The notes beneath the pieces are model-generated. The model was not told where the DNA came from. It saw only the letters and a program-made list of their open reading frames with translations, and made no database searches. A stretch of DNA of 64,000 nt from Brachypodium distachyon (lineage: Eukaryota > Streptophyta > Magnoliopsida > Poales > Poaceae), in contig NC_016132.3 in the NCBI RefSeq assembly GCF_000005505.3, positions 42,856,914 to 42,920,913 on the forward strand, given 5' to 3'. The position numbers were made by a program, and so were the translations under genes. Of the stretch, positions 22,795 through 34,437 are shown piece after piece (the first letter of the stretch is position 1; each line of letters begins with the position of its first letter).

Positions 22795-23381
22795 TCCCCG
22801 AGGTTTAGGGCGAGTAAGAATTAGTCGGCCTGAAGCTTATCTTACAAAACTTCAAACATTCTGCAACACTTAGAAACCTCAAACACTTATTCCCCAAGAT
22901 TCAGGCCGGGTTTAGAATAGTCGTCCTGAAGCTTTAGAAACTTCAAACACTTATTCCCCTAGATTCAGGTCGGGTTTAGAATAGTCAGCCTAAAGCTTTG
23001 AAACTTCAAACACTTATTCCCCAAGATTCAGGTCGGGTTTAGAATAGTCGGCCTGAAGCTTTAGAAACTTCAAACACTTATTCCCCGAGATTCAGGTCGA
23101 GTTTAGAATAGTCGGCCTAAACCTTTGAAACTTCAAACACTTATTCCCCGAGATTCAGGCCGGGTTTAGAATAGTCGGCCTAAACCTTTGAAACTTCAAA
23201 CACTTATTCCCCGAGATTCAGGCCGGGTTTAGAATAATCAGCCTGAAGCTTTAGAAACTTCAAACACTTAATCCCCGAGATTCAGGTCGGGTTTAGAATA
23301 GTCGGCCTGAAGCTTTGAAACTTCAAACACTTATTCCCCGAGATTCAGGCCGGGTTTAGAATAGTCGGCCTGAAGCTTATA
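22795..23381 (+). repeat. 63/64-bp minisatellite inside the antisense gene
   Basis: About nine tandem units carry the phrase cttattccccgagattcagg and gtcggcctgaagctt. The landmark aaacactta falls at 22881, 22945, 23008, 23072, 23135, 23198, 23262 and 23325, so the period alternates 64, 63, 64, 63, 63, 64, 63. The array lies in an apparent intron of the antisense gene. Confidence 0.93.
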
Positions 23382-23616
23382 GCTGTTGACCTCTTACTTC
23401 AATAAACTTATCGGTGAATCATCGTTTTGCAGTCCTGCATGAATAAGCGCACCGCCACCTTCAAGACTTTGCTAGCAAAGTACAAGAAGTTGGAGGTCGA
23501 GCACGAGGCTTTGATAGCCGATTGGCAGAGCCAGAGTAAGTATATTTTACTGTCACAGAAACTTTTTCTGAGTATTGATGTGCTGCGAAAGCTAATACGT
23601 GCTCTTGTTCACAGCC

Positions 23617-26050
23617 TGAAGCGACCGCCCCCGTACACGGGTTCGATCTCTGTGCTTTAGTGCTAGTCCCTGAATCGACTCACTAGCACACACAGTTTCA
23701 AGATGTAATATCATAAAACAAAAGTCTCAACATTACAACGTATCATCCAGAACTTAAAAGTATTTACAACTCGCATAACCCCACGGGTTAGCTGGAAATA
23801 AAACAACTGTTTAGCAACGGAAAGCGAAAGATACAAGGGCACATCAACACCACGGTGAGAGCGTGTTGGAATGTAGGCCCGTAACCCAAACAAGCAGTAC
23901 GCACATCTTACTCTTCATCGGACTTCCTGCATCATTAAACGATGCAGCCACTAGGGTCAATACATTGAATGTATTGGCAAGATTCACTAGGAGTTATATC
24001 AGAACCTACCAAGTATATGCATAATGTGGCAAAGTGGGGTTCAAGGCTATTTGCATAAAAGCTTAGTTGTTTAATCCTATCTTTTCATCAAATAGGATTT
24101 TGTCACTATTGGACATGGGGTAGACACACCCATGCTCCTATTAAACTAAGTACATTGAGTAGACACATCAATGCTCCAAAACCCAGTTCAAACCATTCAT
24201 TTTATTAAGAAATTAGAATCGGTGAGACTTTCCTAAACCTAGTTCAAGCCTTGTCCAGAGTTGTCGTGGTTTTCACACTCTTCGCAACAACAGGGATTAC
24301 ACTCCACACAATCTAAATAAAACAAAGCATACACACAATAAATACAACATTCAATACAAAAACATGCGATGATGCATATGCGATGATGAACCATTGGTTA
24401 CTTCTAATGTAACAAGTTTCGTTTCTGTTTTGAAAAGTTTTTCAAATGATTTGGACAGATTATACAACATCAAAGAAGTAATTAATATGCATGAACAAGG
24501 ATAGGTTTTAATTAAAAGATTATATGATTTTTGCAAACATATAGCAATATTTAAACTCATAGGGTCATGCCATTCATAAAATAATTTTCTCTTCTGGTCC
24601 TAATGGACAAAACAAGCTTAAATAATTTTACAGCAAGCTAACATGCTCAAAACCATTTTGAAATAATTCATTTGAAATTTAAACCAAACTCAACGATTCT
24701 GTATTTTACTTCTGGAAAAATAATTCAAAACTGAAATTGGACTATGCCAAAATATTCTACAAGTTGTGACGATTCCAGAAAGGTGCAGATCATAATTTTT
24801 GGACAAGCGGTTTAAAAGTTATGACGCTTTGAAGTTATAGGGACTTTTCTACAAAAGTGCAATTTTAATTTCGGCCGAAAATTAAATTGAAAAGATTTTC
24901 CACGTGGCGACTCAGGGTTGGTCGGTCGGGTCGGGTTAGGGTTTGTCGAGGCTCACCGGGGCGGGTGGCCGGCGCTGAGGAAGACGGGCGGTGGCGGCGG
25001 GGTCGGAGCTCGGGGGCAGAGGCGGCGGACGGGCGGTGTGGCTCGGCTCATGCTCGGGCTCGGGCGTGGACGGCGCGGTCAGCATGGCCGGCGCGGACGG
25101 AGCTCAGACGGCGGATGGCCGACGGCATGGGCGAGCGGCGGCAGCGCTGTGGTCGACCAAAAAACAAATGCGGTCGCGTCAAAAACTGCGGAACGGAGAG
25201 GGGAGCAAGCGAAGGGCGGCCGAAGGGCGAAGAACTCACCGGGGCGGCGGCGAATCGCGAAGAACGGCGGCGACCGTAACATACTCCTGCGAGCAATTAA
25301 TCTCTAAATGAAGTGAAATTGGGCGTGAGGCTTGGGGGAAAAGATAAGAGGAGGCCGAGAGCTTCAAAGTGACGCGCGGGGTTTTGGATATGGTGGTTCG
25401 TGCGCGACGGAATCGCGAGAGGAGTCGTGGGGTGGTTTTCGGGCGTGCGTGGTGTGAAAACCGGATGGCAGTTGGGGAAGAAGACACGTGGGGTCCACCT
25501 GGCATTGACCGCGGGCTGCTCGAGCGCTGGCTGGGCCGGTCGGTTCGTCCCGGTTCGGTCCGGTTTGGCCGGTTCGGCTCGGTTTTTCTTTTCTTTATTC
25601 TATTTTCTGTTTTTGAACCTCAAAATTGATTCAAATCTCCAAATCACTCCAAATAAATTACAACAAACTTGTAAAATCATATCTTCATATGACCTAACTT
25701 TTGGAACAAGAATTTTCTCAAAATAAAATATTTAAAAATACTTTTGCATATAGAATAGCCTTTAGGGCCTTATAGAATATCAAAATAAATTGTTTTTCGA
25801 AATAATTTCAAAAGCCAACATTTGGGAAAGCTATATATATGCACTAAATCCCTTTTTATGCTAAAACCCTCATGGGTTAAAATGCAAATTATTCAAAAGC
25901 AAGATCAAAGCCCAATTTCAAATAAAGGCATTTTTCCAAAAGGGTTTTCTGAGTAAATTTTAGGGTTTTAAAATGTGATCAAATGCAAGGGTGACATGAT
26001 GCTTATGAAATGCAATGCATATGAAGGGTTTTGAAAATTGGGATGTTACA
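23617..26050 (-). mobile_element. solo LTR, family X, minus orientation
   Basis: On the minus strand it starts TGTAACATCCCAATTTTC and ends CGGTCGCTTCA, i.e. TG...CA. The flanking 5-mers are CAGCC (23612-23616) and CATCC (26051-26055), a target duplication with one mismatch. It is a shorter relative of the copy at 35615-38998. No internal coding region or second LTR was found. The middle, 24890-25560, is GC-rich and could hold the LTR promoter. The insertion breaks the antisense gene. Confidence 0.75.
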
Positions 26051-27176
26051 CATCCGGGGATAACGCTCAAGTGGCGGAGCTCCTGAAACGCGTCGCCGAA
26101 GTCCAAGGTATCATCTCATCCCTATTTCGAGTTTCGTCCAACTTAAACTCCAGCCTCTGTAATATATGTCTGCCAAACAGATGAGAAGACTCGGCTAGCG
26201 GAGTAGCACCGAGAGGACGTGGCTCGGCTGTAGGCGCAAATCGCAGCGCAAGCGGAGGCGAATAAGACCGAGGTGGGTCAACTCACCTCGGCCCTCTCTA
26301 CCCAGGCCGATGAGAAGATCCGTCTGGAGAGCGAGGTGTAGTAATGCAAGGGTCTGGTTGCCGAGATTGAGACCCGCGCCATTGCCGCCCAAAAGGAGGA
26401 TGCCGAGAAGACCCGGCTGTTTAAGGTTGTCCGGCATGAGCTCGTCAAGATCGACACCATGCTGACTAGTAAGCTGCCTTGACACAAATTTCTTCATCTG
26501 ATCACTTGTCCGAGTAATAGTAACAGGATGCCGAGACTCATTACTATCTTCTGTGCTTTTGTCAGAATTTTTTCTAGAATCGATCGAGACCGCCCAAGCT
26601 GCCGTGCTCAAGGCGCGCAGGAAGAGGCATCCAGCCGGAACAACCCCCTTCGAATATGACTTAGTGGATTATCTGGTCAGCATTGCTAGCCGGGTAAAGC
26701 CTCTAAAGTCGTTCGGGGTTAACATACTGAATGCCGGCATCCGAGCCTTCTGAGCTCTATGGCCAGGAGAAGAGGCTCCGACCGGCATCCCAGAACTGGC
26801 AACGCGCCTACTGGAGGTGGAGGATCGCCTCAACGAGTGGCGGGAATCGGCCGTATGTGTCGGCGCCGACGAGGCCTTGTCGTTCATACTGTCTTGGTAC
26901 GACGGCATCAACCTCGACGTGTTGCAGTCGATGCGTGCCGGCTCCCCCTGCCTCTCGGACCCGGAGCTGATTGCCAAGCGCCAGGAGCGAGCTTACTCCT
27001 TCATACAATATGCCGATGTGCATAAGTTTGTGGAGGGCCCGGCATCCGAGGAAAAGGCCGAGATGGCCGACGAAGACGAAGAAGATGCAGTTGACGAGGA
27101 AATTGTCGTCGAGTCGGCGTCCACCGCCACGGACGCTCCGAGTTCTGGCGCCAACAACCCCTCTGTTTCTTCTTAG

Positions 27177-27863
27177 TGATGTTGGAAAAAAGGAACTTTA
27201 GAATTATCAGATCCCCGGGATGCCGGGTGCATATGTAACCGGGATAACATACTTTTGTTTGTAAGACATGATGTTCTTAACTTATCTAAGTCTTTTGCTT
27301 ATCGAATTCCCGATCGAATCCCCGAGTCCATTTTTCCTTTTAGTGAAATTTTATGACCTCGGCTCTTTTGTCTGCATTATCGGCGTTCGACGTATGAATC
27401 GCAAAGTCATAGAACCACCTTTTCGGAAAAATAAACTCGACAAATTCGCTTGGCAATACCCGAGTTAAGAAATAAATGCAGGGTTAAGACAATGCGCATC
27501 TCGGGTCGCTTCTTTGTTTGTTTCCACAATCGCTTTTCATGTGTTTGGTTATCTCGTACCTGTCTCTAGCTTGCCTTGAAGCCGGGTTGCGGACAGCAGC
27601 AAAGTCATAGAGGGGATTTTCAATACCGACACACTACTAAACCGACATAACATTACACAAATAAGCCATGCCAACATACAAAAGATAATTGCAATGCATC
27701 ACTTAAATAACATGGAAGTCCTCGAGTTCCTTTTGAGAACCCGGCGGATAATTTCATTGTCTCAAAACATTCAACATAAGGAGAAAACGATACAAATACT
27801 CATCTCTCAAGTATAGAACGGACGAAGCAAAGCTACATTCCATGGCCTCTTGGTCTCCTCGCC
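27177..27863. other. spacer between the antisense gene and the integrase end
   Basis: This is the convergence zone between the plus-strand extra gene (ending 27176) and the minus-strand integrase (ending 27864). No coding motif is seen. Confidence 0.5.
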
Positions 27864-29302
27864 TCACCGGTCCATCCAGTTCGTCTTGGGATCTTGCGCA
27901 TCTATAAGATAGTAGGAATCGTTGTGAAGCGCTTTGCTCACAATGAAGGGTTCTTCCCATGGGGGTGACAGTTTGTGCATGCCGGATGTGCGCTGCACAA
28001 GCCGGAGAACGAGGTCTCCTTATCGAAATAGTCGTGGGTTGACCTTTCGGCTATGATAATGTCTTAGGTGCTGTTGATAGATGGCCGACCGAGATAGAGC
28101 TAACTCCCATGCTTCTTCGAGCAGGCCGGCATCATTTTCTCGGGCCTCTTTTACCTCGGCTTCGGTATACATGGTCACTCGCGGGGAGTCATGTTCAATG
28201 TCGGCTGGTAAGACGGCTTCCACCCCGTATACGAGGAAGAATGGCGTATAGCCTGTAGAGCGATTGGGAGTCGTCCTGAGACTCCATAGCACAGCTGGGA
28301 GTTCGTCCAGCCAGCATCCCGGAGTACGTTCCAAAGGTTCAATCAGTCGAGGTTTTATGCCGGCTAAAACCATACCGTTTGCCCTTTCAACTTGTCCGTT
28401 GGACTGAGGGTGTGCTACAGAAGCGTCATCTAGACGGATCTTCTTTTCCGCGCAAAATCGCACGAAAGGTGCCTCCGCAAAGTTCGTTCCATTATCCGTG
28501 ATAACACTATGCGCGTACCCATATCTCAAGATGATGTCCTTCAGGAATGACACCGCGGTCTTGCCGTCACACTTTCGTATCGGCTTACCTAAATCCATTT
28601 GGTGAACTTGTCGACCATGACCAAGATATGTGTCATGCCTCCTTGCGCCCGCTTGAAAGGTCCCACCATATCCAAACACCAAATGGCAAACGGCCAAGTG
28701 ATTGGAATAGTCTTGAGCTCGGATGCCGGCATATGAATTTTGCTGGCATATCTCTGGCAGCCCTTACACTTCCTGACTATGTCTTCTGCTTCCTGTAGTG
28801 CACTCGGTCAGTAGAAACCATGCTGGAATGCCTTGCCCACTAGCGTTCTTGAAGATGCATGATGGCCGCACTCTCCCTGATGAATATCCCGGAGTATCTC
28901 TTGCCCTTCTTCCGGCTCGATGCATCGCTGTAGGAGATTAGTGACACTCATCTTGTATAGCTCGCCATTGATGATGGTGTACGCCTTCGCCCTTTTCTGA
29001 ATTTGCCTTGCCGACACCTCCTCTTCCGGGAGACTCCCGTCTTTGAGGTAGGACATTATCGGTTGTGCCCAAGCCGGCACGGGATGAGTGGTAAAAATCG
29101 GTTCATCTGGTACGTCTATCTCCATTGGTTCAACCGTCATCGCTTCTACCGAGTCAAGGCGCTCGGTCCTCGGGTTGCCGGAACCACTGCCACTGTCAAT
29201 GTCCATGGGGGTGACGTCGGCTTCTGAGCTCGCCGGGATAAAGATCGACTCCGATTCTGGTGATGGCTTGATGGATGGTTTGCGCAAATGCTCCAATGCC
29301 AC
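27864..29302 (-). pseudogene. Tat-element integrase, broken
   Basis: The minus-strand frames carry an HHCC-type zinc-binding start (a DIHQGECGHHASSRT phrase and a later KCKGCQRY). An rve core follows with catalytic Asp in WCLDMVG, Asp in ITDNGTNF and Glu in NGQVERANG. The C-terminal part contains PPWEEPFIVSKAL and ends at 27864. Integrase inserts the cDNA into the host chromosome. In-frame stops interrupt it at about 28808 (FY*PS, where family members have Trp, so TGG to TGA) and at about 28018. The sequence between the two main blocks is readable in the same region. All three catalytic acids are present, but the gene cannot be translated through. Confidence 0.85.
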
Positions 29303-29320
29303 ACCAGCTGGAATGGCCTG

Positions 29321-30161
29321 TCATGTTGAGCCGAGTTTTGACAATGTGTGGGCTGCCTCGTTCTCCGCCCGCAGTACATGGTGAAATTCGCACCCTTCAA
29401 AATGGCCACTAATTTTCTGAACATGGAACCGGTATAGCGCCATATTGGCATCCAATGCATCCCAATTGCCGGAAGCTTGCTGGACTACCAGATCAGAATC
29501 ACCAAAGCATTGAATCTGGCGAACTCCAATTTCTTTCGCCATTTTCAGTCCGTGCACAAGCACCTCATACTCGGCAACATTGTTGGATGCTACAAAGTGA
29601 ATTTGCAACACGTACTTAAGTTGGTCGCGCTTTGGCGAAGTCAGAACTATGCCGGCACCAAGCCCACTTTTCATCTTAGAGCCGTCAAAGTGCATCTTCC
29701 AATAATTAGTTTCTGGGGCGGTGGTTCATACTCCATCTCGGCCCAATCCACCAAGAAATCCGCCAGAGCTCGAGATTTCACGGCATCCCGTCTGTCGTAC
29801 TGCAGCACATAGGGTGCTAACTCGATAGCCCATTTTGCTATCCGGCCGCTCACGTCTTTGTTATTCATGATTTCCGAGACGGGCGCCTCACATATAACTC
29901 GGATCTGATGTGCATCAAAGTAATGCTTCAATTTCTTTGCCGCCATGTAAACGTCGTATGCCATTTCTGGTAGTGGGGATAATTCTGCTTAGACGACAAT
30001 AACACCTCGCTCAGGTAATATACCGGCCTTTGCACCGATTTGCCGTCTTCATCTCTTTCTACCACGATGACGGCACTGACGACTCGGTTTGTGGCTGCTA
30101 TGTATAAGAACATCGGTTCTTTCTTCATTGGCGAGGTTAATATCGGTGCCGTAGCAATCAT
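29321..30161 (-). pseudogene. Tat-element RNase H region (retroviral-type plus archaeal-type)
   Basis: Two blocks are visible. The first (30161-29671, with a frame break near 29950) matches the RNase H that follows gypsy RT (FLYIAATNRVVSAV and PVYYLSEVL). The second (29695-29321) is an archaeal-type RNase H with MHFDGSKMKSGLGAGIV, an NVAEYEVLVHGLKMA motif and GDSDLVVQQ. RNase H removes the RNA strand during reverse transcription. The second domain is a recognised acquisition of the Tat lineage. Its last motif reads ENEAAHTLSKLGS, where an Asp is normal in place of the His, so the fourth catalytic acid appears to be lost. Confidence 0.8.
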
Positions 30162-30226
30162 CTTCTATAGCTCTTGAAAAGCCACGTTTGCCTGTTGCAT
30201 CCACACAAATTTGTCGGTTTTCTTCA

Positions 30227-30985
30227 TCAGCTGGTATAACGACTTAGTGATGCTAGGCATCCAGTGAATTTTTGCACATCTTTGAGGCATTTTGGCAATT
30301 TCATTCTTTCTATGGCGGCAATTTTCACATGATTCGTTTCGATACCTCGGCTTGATAGTAGGAACCCAAGCAACTTCCCTGTCGGCACACCGAATGTGCA
30401 TTTGGCCGGGTTGAGCTTCATCTGAAATCTCCTCAGATTTGCGAATGTTTCCCGGATATCATACAGGAGCGTGGCGCTTTCCTTGGTTTTTATGACGACA
30501 TCATCAACATATACTTGCACATTTTTGCCGAGTTGGTCGTGCATTCATTTCTGCATGCATCTTTGATAAGTAGCCCCTGCATTTCTCAAACCAAACGGCA
30601 TAATGTGCTAGCAATAAGCCCCAAACGGGGTGATAAATGATGTCTTTATTTGATCATTAGGGCTCAGCGCTATCTGGTGAAAACCAGAGTACGCGTCTAC
30701 AAAGGACAGCAACTCACACCCGGCTATGGAATCGATCACTTGATCAATCCGAGGTAACGGAAAAGGATCTTTGGGACATGCCTTGTTTAGGCTGGTGTAG
30801 TCGATACACATGCGCCATACCTTGGCAGCAGTTGGGTCGTCTTTCTTCTTATCAACCATGACCAGGTTTGCCAGCCATTCAGGATGCAACACTTCCATGA
30901 TAAAGCCCGCAGCTAGAAGCCGGGATATCTCTTCCGATATGATTTTCCTTCTATCGTCAGCGAAGCGTTGAAGGGGTTGCTTCAC
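30227..30985 (-). pseudogene. Tat-element reverse transcriptase, broken
   Basis: The first block (30985-30608) has the RT fingers and palm motifs VWRMCIDYTSLNKACPKD and LLSFVDAYSGFHQI. The second (30544-30227) has the catalytic VYVDDVVIK box and the FTGCLASLSRYTS thumb region. RT copies the element's RNA into cDNA. Stops fall at about 30608 (GAYC*HIMPFG) and at about 30545, just before MHDQLG. The YVDD and first Asp motifs are otherwise conserved, which shows late decay. Confidence 0.88.
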
Positions 30986-31111
30986 CGGTCTTGTGTCTGG
31001 TCTGACATGTAATTAGTGCTCAGCCAGCTCCCTCGGCACACCCGGCAGGTCCTGATTCGACCATGCGAAGATGTCCCGATGCTCACGGAGGAAGCTGGTG
31101 AGCTCGCCTTC

Positions 31112-31990
31112 CTATTTCTCACCCAGGCCGGCACCAATAATGACGGTGCGGTCCGGCAACTCGCTGTCAACTTGTATCATCTTCGTCTCCTTGGCTACTT
31201 GGAAAGCAACACTTCCATGGGGATTTGTCATAGCCGGCAGACCAATCTGTGCCGCCTGAGCCATCGCGACAGCCTCCTGTAACTTCTTCTTCTCGCCAGC
31301 AATGACTAGTGACTCGGCCAAAGCAGATCCTGCCGCCGCACACTCTATTGAACATTTGTAGTTACCAGTGATGGTGATGGTACCATTTGGTCCCGGCATC
31401 TTCATCTTCAGATAGACAATGTGAGTAGTCGCCATGAACTTGGCGAGTGCCGGTCTGCCAAGCAGCGCGTGGTACGGACTGCTAACGTCCACCACCTCGA
31501 ACACTAGGTTCTCGGTCCGACAGTTCTCCCTGGTGTCGAATAAGATGTCGACTCGGATCTTGCCTATCGGGGCACAAGACACTTCCGGCACAATACCGTG
31601 AAAGGTAGTCCGGCCAGGCTCAAGCATGTTATCAGTAATGCCGAGCTTAAGCATCGTGTCCCGGTACAAGATATTTATGCTGCTCCCATTATCAATGAGG
31701 ACCCGAGTGAATTTGACGTTAATGTCGGACCCGATGAGTGTCGGGTCAACCACTAGAGCATATCCACCAGGGTTGGGCATAACCTTAGGATGGTCTACCC
31801 GGTTCAATTTGATCTCCTGCTCCGACCAGTACATGAACTTCAGAACAGCCGGCATTACAGCATTGACCTCCATCTCTTGCCTGCGCTGACTTTGCTTGTT
31901 AGTCGACTCACTGATGAAGATCATGTAGCTTTGGTGATGCTCGTTGTATTCATTTCTTACGGCATATCCCGGGATATCTTGGTCTTCCAC
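31112..31990 (-). pseudogene. Tat-element aspartic protease region
   Basis: The minus-strand frame of 292 residues contains the retropepsin-like segment FTRVLIDNGSSINILYRDTM and a later SPYHALLGRPALAKF. The protease cuts the Gag-Pol polyprotein. The active-site triplet reads D-N-G-S, whereas D-G-G-S or D-T/S-G is usual, so the second position is atypical. A C-terminal extension rich in Lys/Glu leads towards RT. The frame itself is open, but its connection to gag and RT is broken by stops. The region is recognised with good confidence; activity is doubtful. Confidence 0.8.
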
Positions 31991-32074
31991 CTGGTTGACA
32001 GCATTGTTTGCCTGAGGGGGTCCCTGGATCTGTGCGTTAGCACCTATAAGCGGTGGAGGAGGAGGTAACCGACT

Positions 32075-33913
32075 TCAGCTGCATTGCCGCGTTGTGTGAT
32101 TCGCCGGCTTGTTGGGGTTAGTCGTGTGAAAACGACAAGGCTGATCCAACATCACCTCGAACGTATACTTCGGTTTATCTTGCCAGGGCTTCTTTTGTTC
32201 TCCCTTCTTAACCCACTGCTGATTTTCTGTTTTCTGACGTTGGCTGGAGCCGGCATCAGGTTGATCCTGAATACCGGCGACATGGGCTGACCCATATCGG
32301 TAATCCGGCCTGTCATCCCTTCTCTTGTTCCGGTGATTTTGATGATCATTCCTTCGGAATGCCCCGGCAGGATTCTATGTCAGCTGCTCCCTTTATGGTT
32401 CTGCTAGCATCAGCGATGGCTGAGTCGGATCGTCAAGCGCATACATGTCGGCGATCCTGATCATCTCAGATAGAGTAGCTGGCATCTCTCTTTGCAGCTT
32501 TTGCCACAACATGCTGCCGTGCCGGCATCCTTGGGCAAACCATGCTATGGCTTGCGATTCCACTATGCCTTCACAGGAATTGCGGAGATTGTTCCATCTT
32601 GTCAGGTAATCCCGGTCATTCTCGTTATCTCTTTGCTTGCACATGGACAACTGCTGAGGGCGATTTGGCCTCTTGTAAGTGCTAGTGAAATTGCTAACAA
32701 AAACTTCTTCAAAGTCTATCCAGCAATTAATGCTGCCTTCCGACAAATTGTTCAGCCAGATCCTCGCCGGTCCCACCAGCATTTGGGGTACATAACGTAC
32801 CGCCCATCTGCGGTTCCCGCCTGCCACGCTTACTGCAGTGACATAATCTTCCAGCTAATCTTCCGGCTTAGTACTGCCGTCATATGTTCTAGTATCCCTG
32901 GGCAGCTGGAAACCCGAGGCTGGTCTCTCCCTCATGATCCGATGCGCAAAACAACGCGGTCCCGGAGGGCCGTGTTCCTCCAAAAGCTCAGACAGATGAA
33001 TTATGTCAAGCCGATGTCGGGCATCCAGGGGCGACACTTGCCTGTTCCCAACTCGGGGTCCGAGCGGGCCGAGATTATCACGCTTTCGCCTGATATAACC
33101 CTCGTCACCCATGGCCGAGTATCCATCATCGTAACGGTCATACCGGCGATCTTCACCTCGATACAGGGGGTTGCGCCCGACACCCTGCTGATCTGCAGTA
33201 GTATTGGGTGCCAGACCCCGAGGTCGGTGTCCATGATCAAACGAGTAACGTTCTTGCTGGTCTCCGCGATTGTCGCTGGGATGCAGACCACTCTGGCTGT
33301 CATCAACCCTCCTGACCATCTGTTTCTTGGCCAAGGCCGGGTCATAATGCTCTAGTTGCTTATCCCGGCCAGAGTTGACACTCTTGTCTCGCTTGCCACC
33401 AGGCGAAGATGCTTGTCTGTCAACTCGGCCACCAGCATCTGCTGCCGAGTGAATAACTTGAGAAGCACCGGGCTTGCCGTGCATTCTCATGTACGCCTCA
33501 TTCTGCTCATTAGCTGTGCGGAGCAGCTCTTTCACGCGCAGCTGCTTCTGCCGGAGTGCCTCTCCTGTAAGATTCGGCAACTCTTCGGCCGCAGCCTCAG
33601 CGGCTCTGAGATTCTTGACAGGGGTATTGTATTTCGGCTTCAGTGCCGAGGCAAAACTTGGCAACACTGCTGGCACACCCCTGCCATCTCTAGTCATCTC
33701 GGCATTCAAGTTCTTGCCACGGTTAAGCACCTCCCCTACTCGGCTAGGGTTAGTAAACGCAGTAGAACTAAAACCATGGGCTTTGTTATACTCACGGACC
33801 GAAATATCAAGTTGTTGCCGAGCGTAAGCGACTCCAACAGCTTCCTTCAGCAGTTTTTGTCGCTCCAAGTCCAACTCCTCCTGCAGCTGGGCTGGGTTAG
33901 CATTCGATGCCAC
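32075..33913 (-). pseudogene. Tat-element gag, broken
   Basis: The first block (33913-32855) starts MASNANPAQLQEELDLERQK and is a long charged region. A stop at 32855 (KPED*LEDYV, where Trp is expected) separates it from the capsid-type block (32827-32393) with ARIWLNNLSEGSINCW and YLTRWNNLRNSCEG, the retrotransposon gag domain. Further on, near 32095-32130, a C-x2-H...H-x4-C arrangement (CRFHTTNPNKPANHTTRQC) forms a zinc-knuckle-like motif. Gag builds the particle that packages the element's RNA. The stop and a second at 32393 inactivate it. Confidence 0.85.
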
Positions 33914-34408
33914 CGGCGCAGTCAGCCGTTCGATGGACGCCTGAAGCTGAGTCGGCTTCGGCGGCAGGGCCTATGTGCCGGTTTGAGCAGCGATGTTTTT
34001 CGGCTTCTCCAAAGGGAGTTTCGCTGTTCAGCCGGACTTGGTGGGAACCACGCCACTTCCCGCAGCGTCCCTTCCAGCATCGGCACCATGAGCCGTCACC
34101 ATGACCTCCACACGGTCAGCCGGGCAGTCGACATGCCGGCCGCGAACCGTGCAGACGGCGGGGGGGTCTTCGCCCACCACCACCTACTCTGGGTACCTGC
34201 AAGGGCTGTCGGTAGCAACATAAACCTCATGCATCCCGAAGTTGATGAAGCGGCCCGCGTAGGGAAGCGGTGCGTCGTTGAAGCAGCCCGCGTTGTTGTC
34301 GATGAAGCCCAGAGAGCCGAATCTCTGGACCAAACCGGAGACCACGCGCTCTCCGGTGGCGAGAAAGTTTCCCGTCCGAATGAAAACTCCAGCCGGCACC
34401 GCTGCTGG

Positions 34409-34426
34409 CCCCACGATGGGCGCCAA
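34409..34426 (-). other. probable primer-binding site
   Basis: On the minus strand ttggcgcccatcgtgggg lies 11 bp inside the 5' LTR boundary. TTGGCGCC-type sequences at this place are usual tRNA primer sites of plant gypsy elements. The tRNA was not identified. Confidence 0.55.
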
Positions 34427-34437
34427 CTGCGTGGGAG

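Larger units (their letters stand above)
20571..27176 (+). pseudogene. antisense extra gene of the Tat element (PF04195-like), decayed
   Basis: Plus-strand coding blocks run opposite to gag-pol. The first starts MASSSRNPAVNPAS at 20571 and includes a GEHVVFLAHFERGF phrase. After a frameshift near 20860 it continues from about 20956 (LWARYFMFRPQVHP) to 21492, a part with the ESCKKWLKTFFYVKN motif. This is the 'putative gypsy type transposon' domain (PF04195) known from antisense genes of Tat elements. Later blocks are a Pro/Gln/Ala-rich linker (22070-22735), a coiled-coil part with in-frame stops (26180-26480) and an acidic C-terminal block ending at 27176. GT/AG-like borders suggest several introns. 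A solo LTR splits the gene at 23617-26050. The protein's role is unknown in the family. This copy cannot make a full product. Confidence 0.75.

Noticed and set aside
22795..23381. CRISPR-like array
   Set aside because: Units are contiguous 63/64-bp copies without unique spacers, in a plant retrotransposon; it is a minisatellite.
23617..23650. tRNA-like T-arm phrase gggttcgatctctg at the edge of the solo LTR
   Set aside because: No cloverleaf could be drawn around it, and both family X copies carry the same sequence as part of the LTR end.
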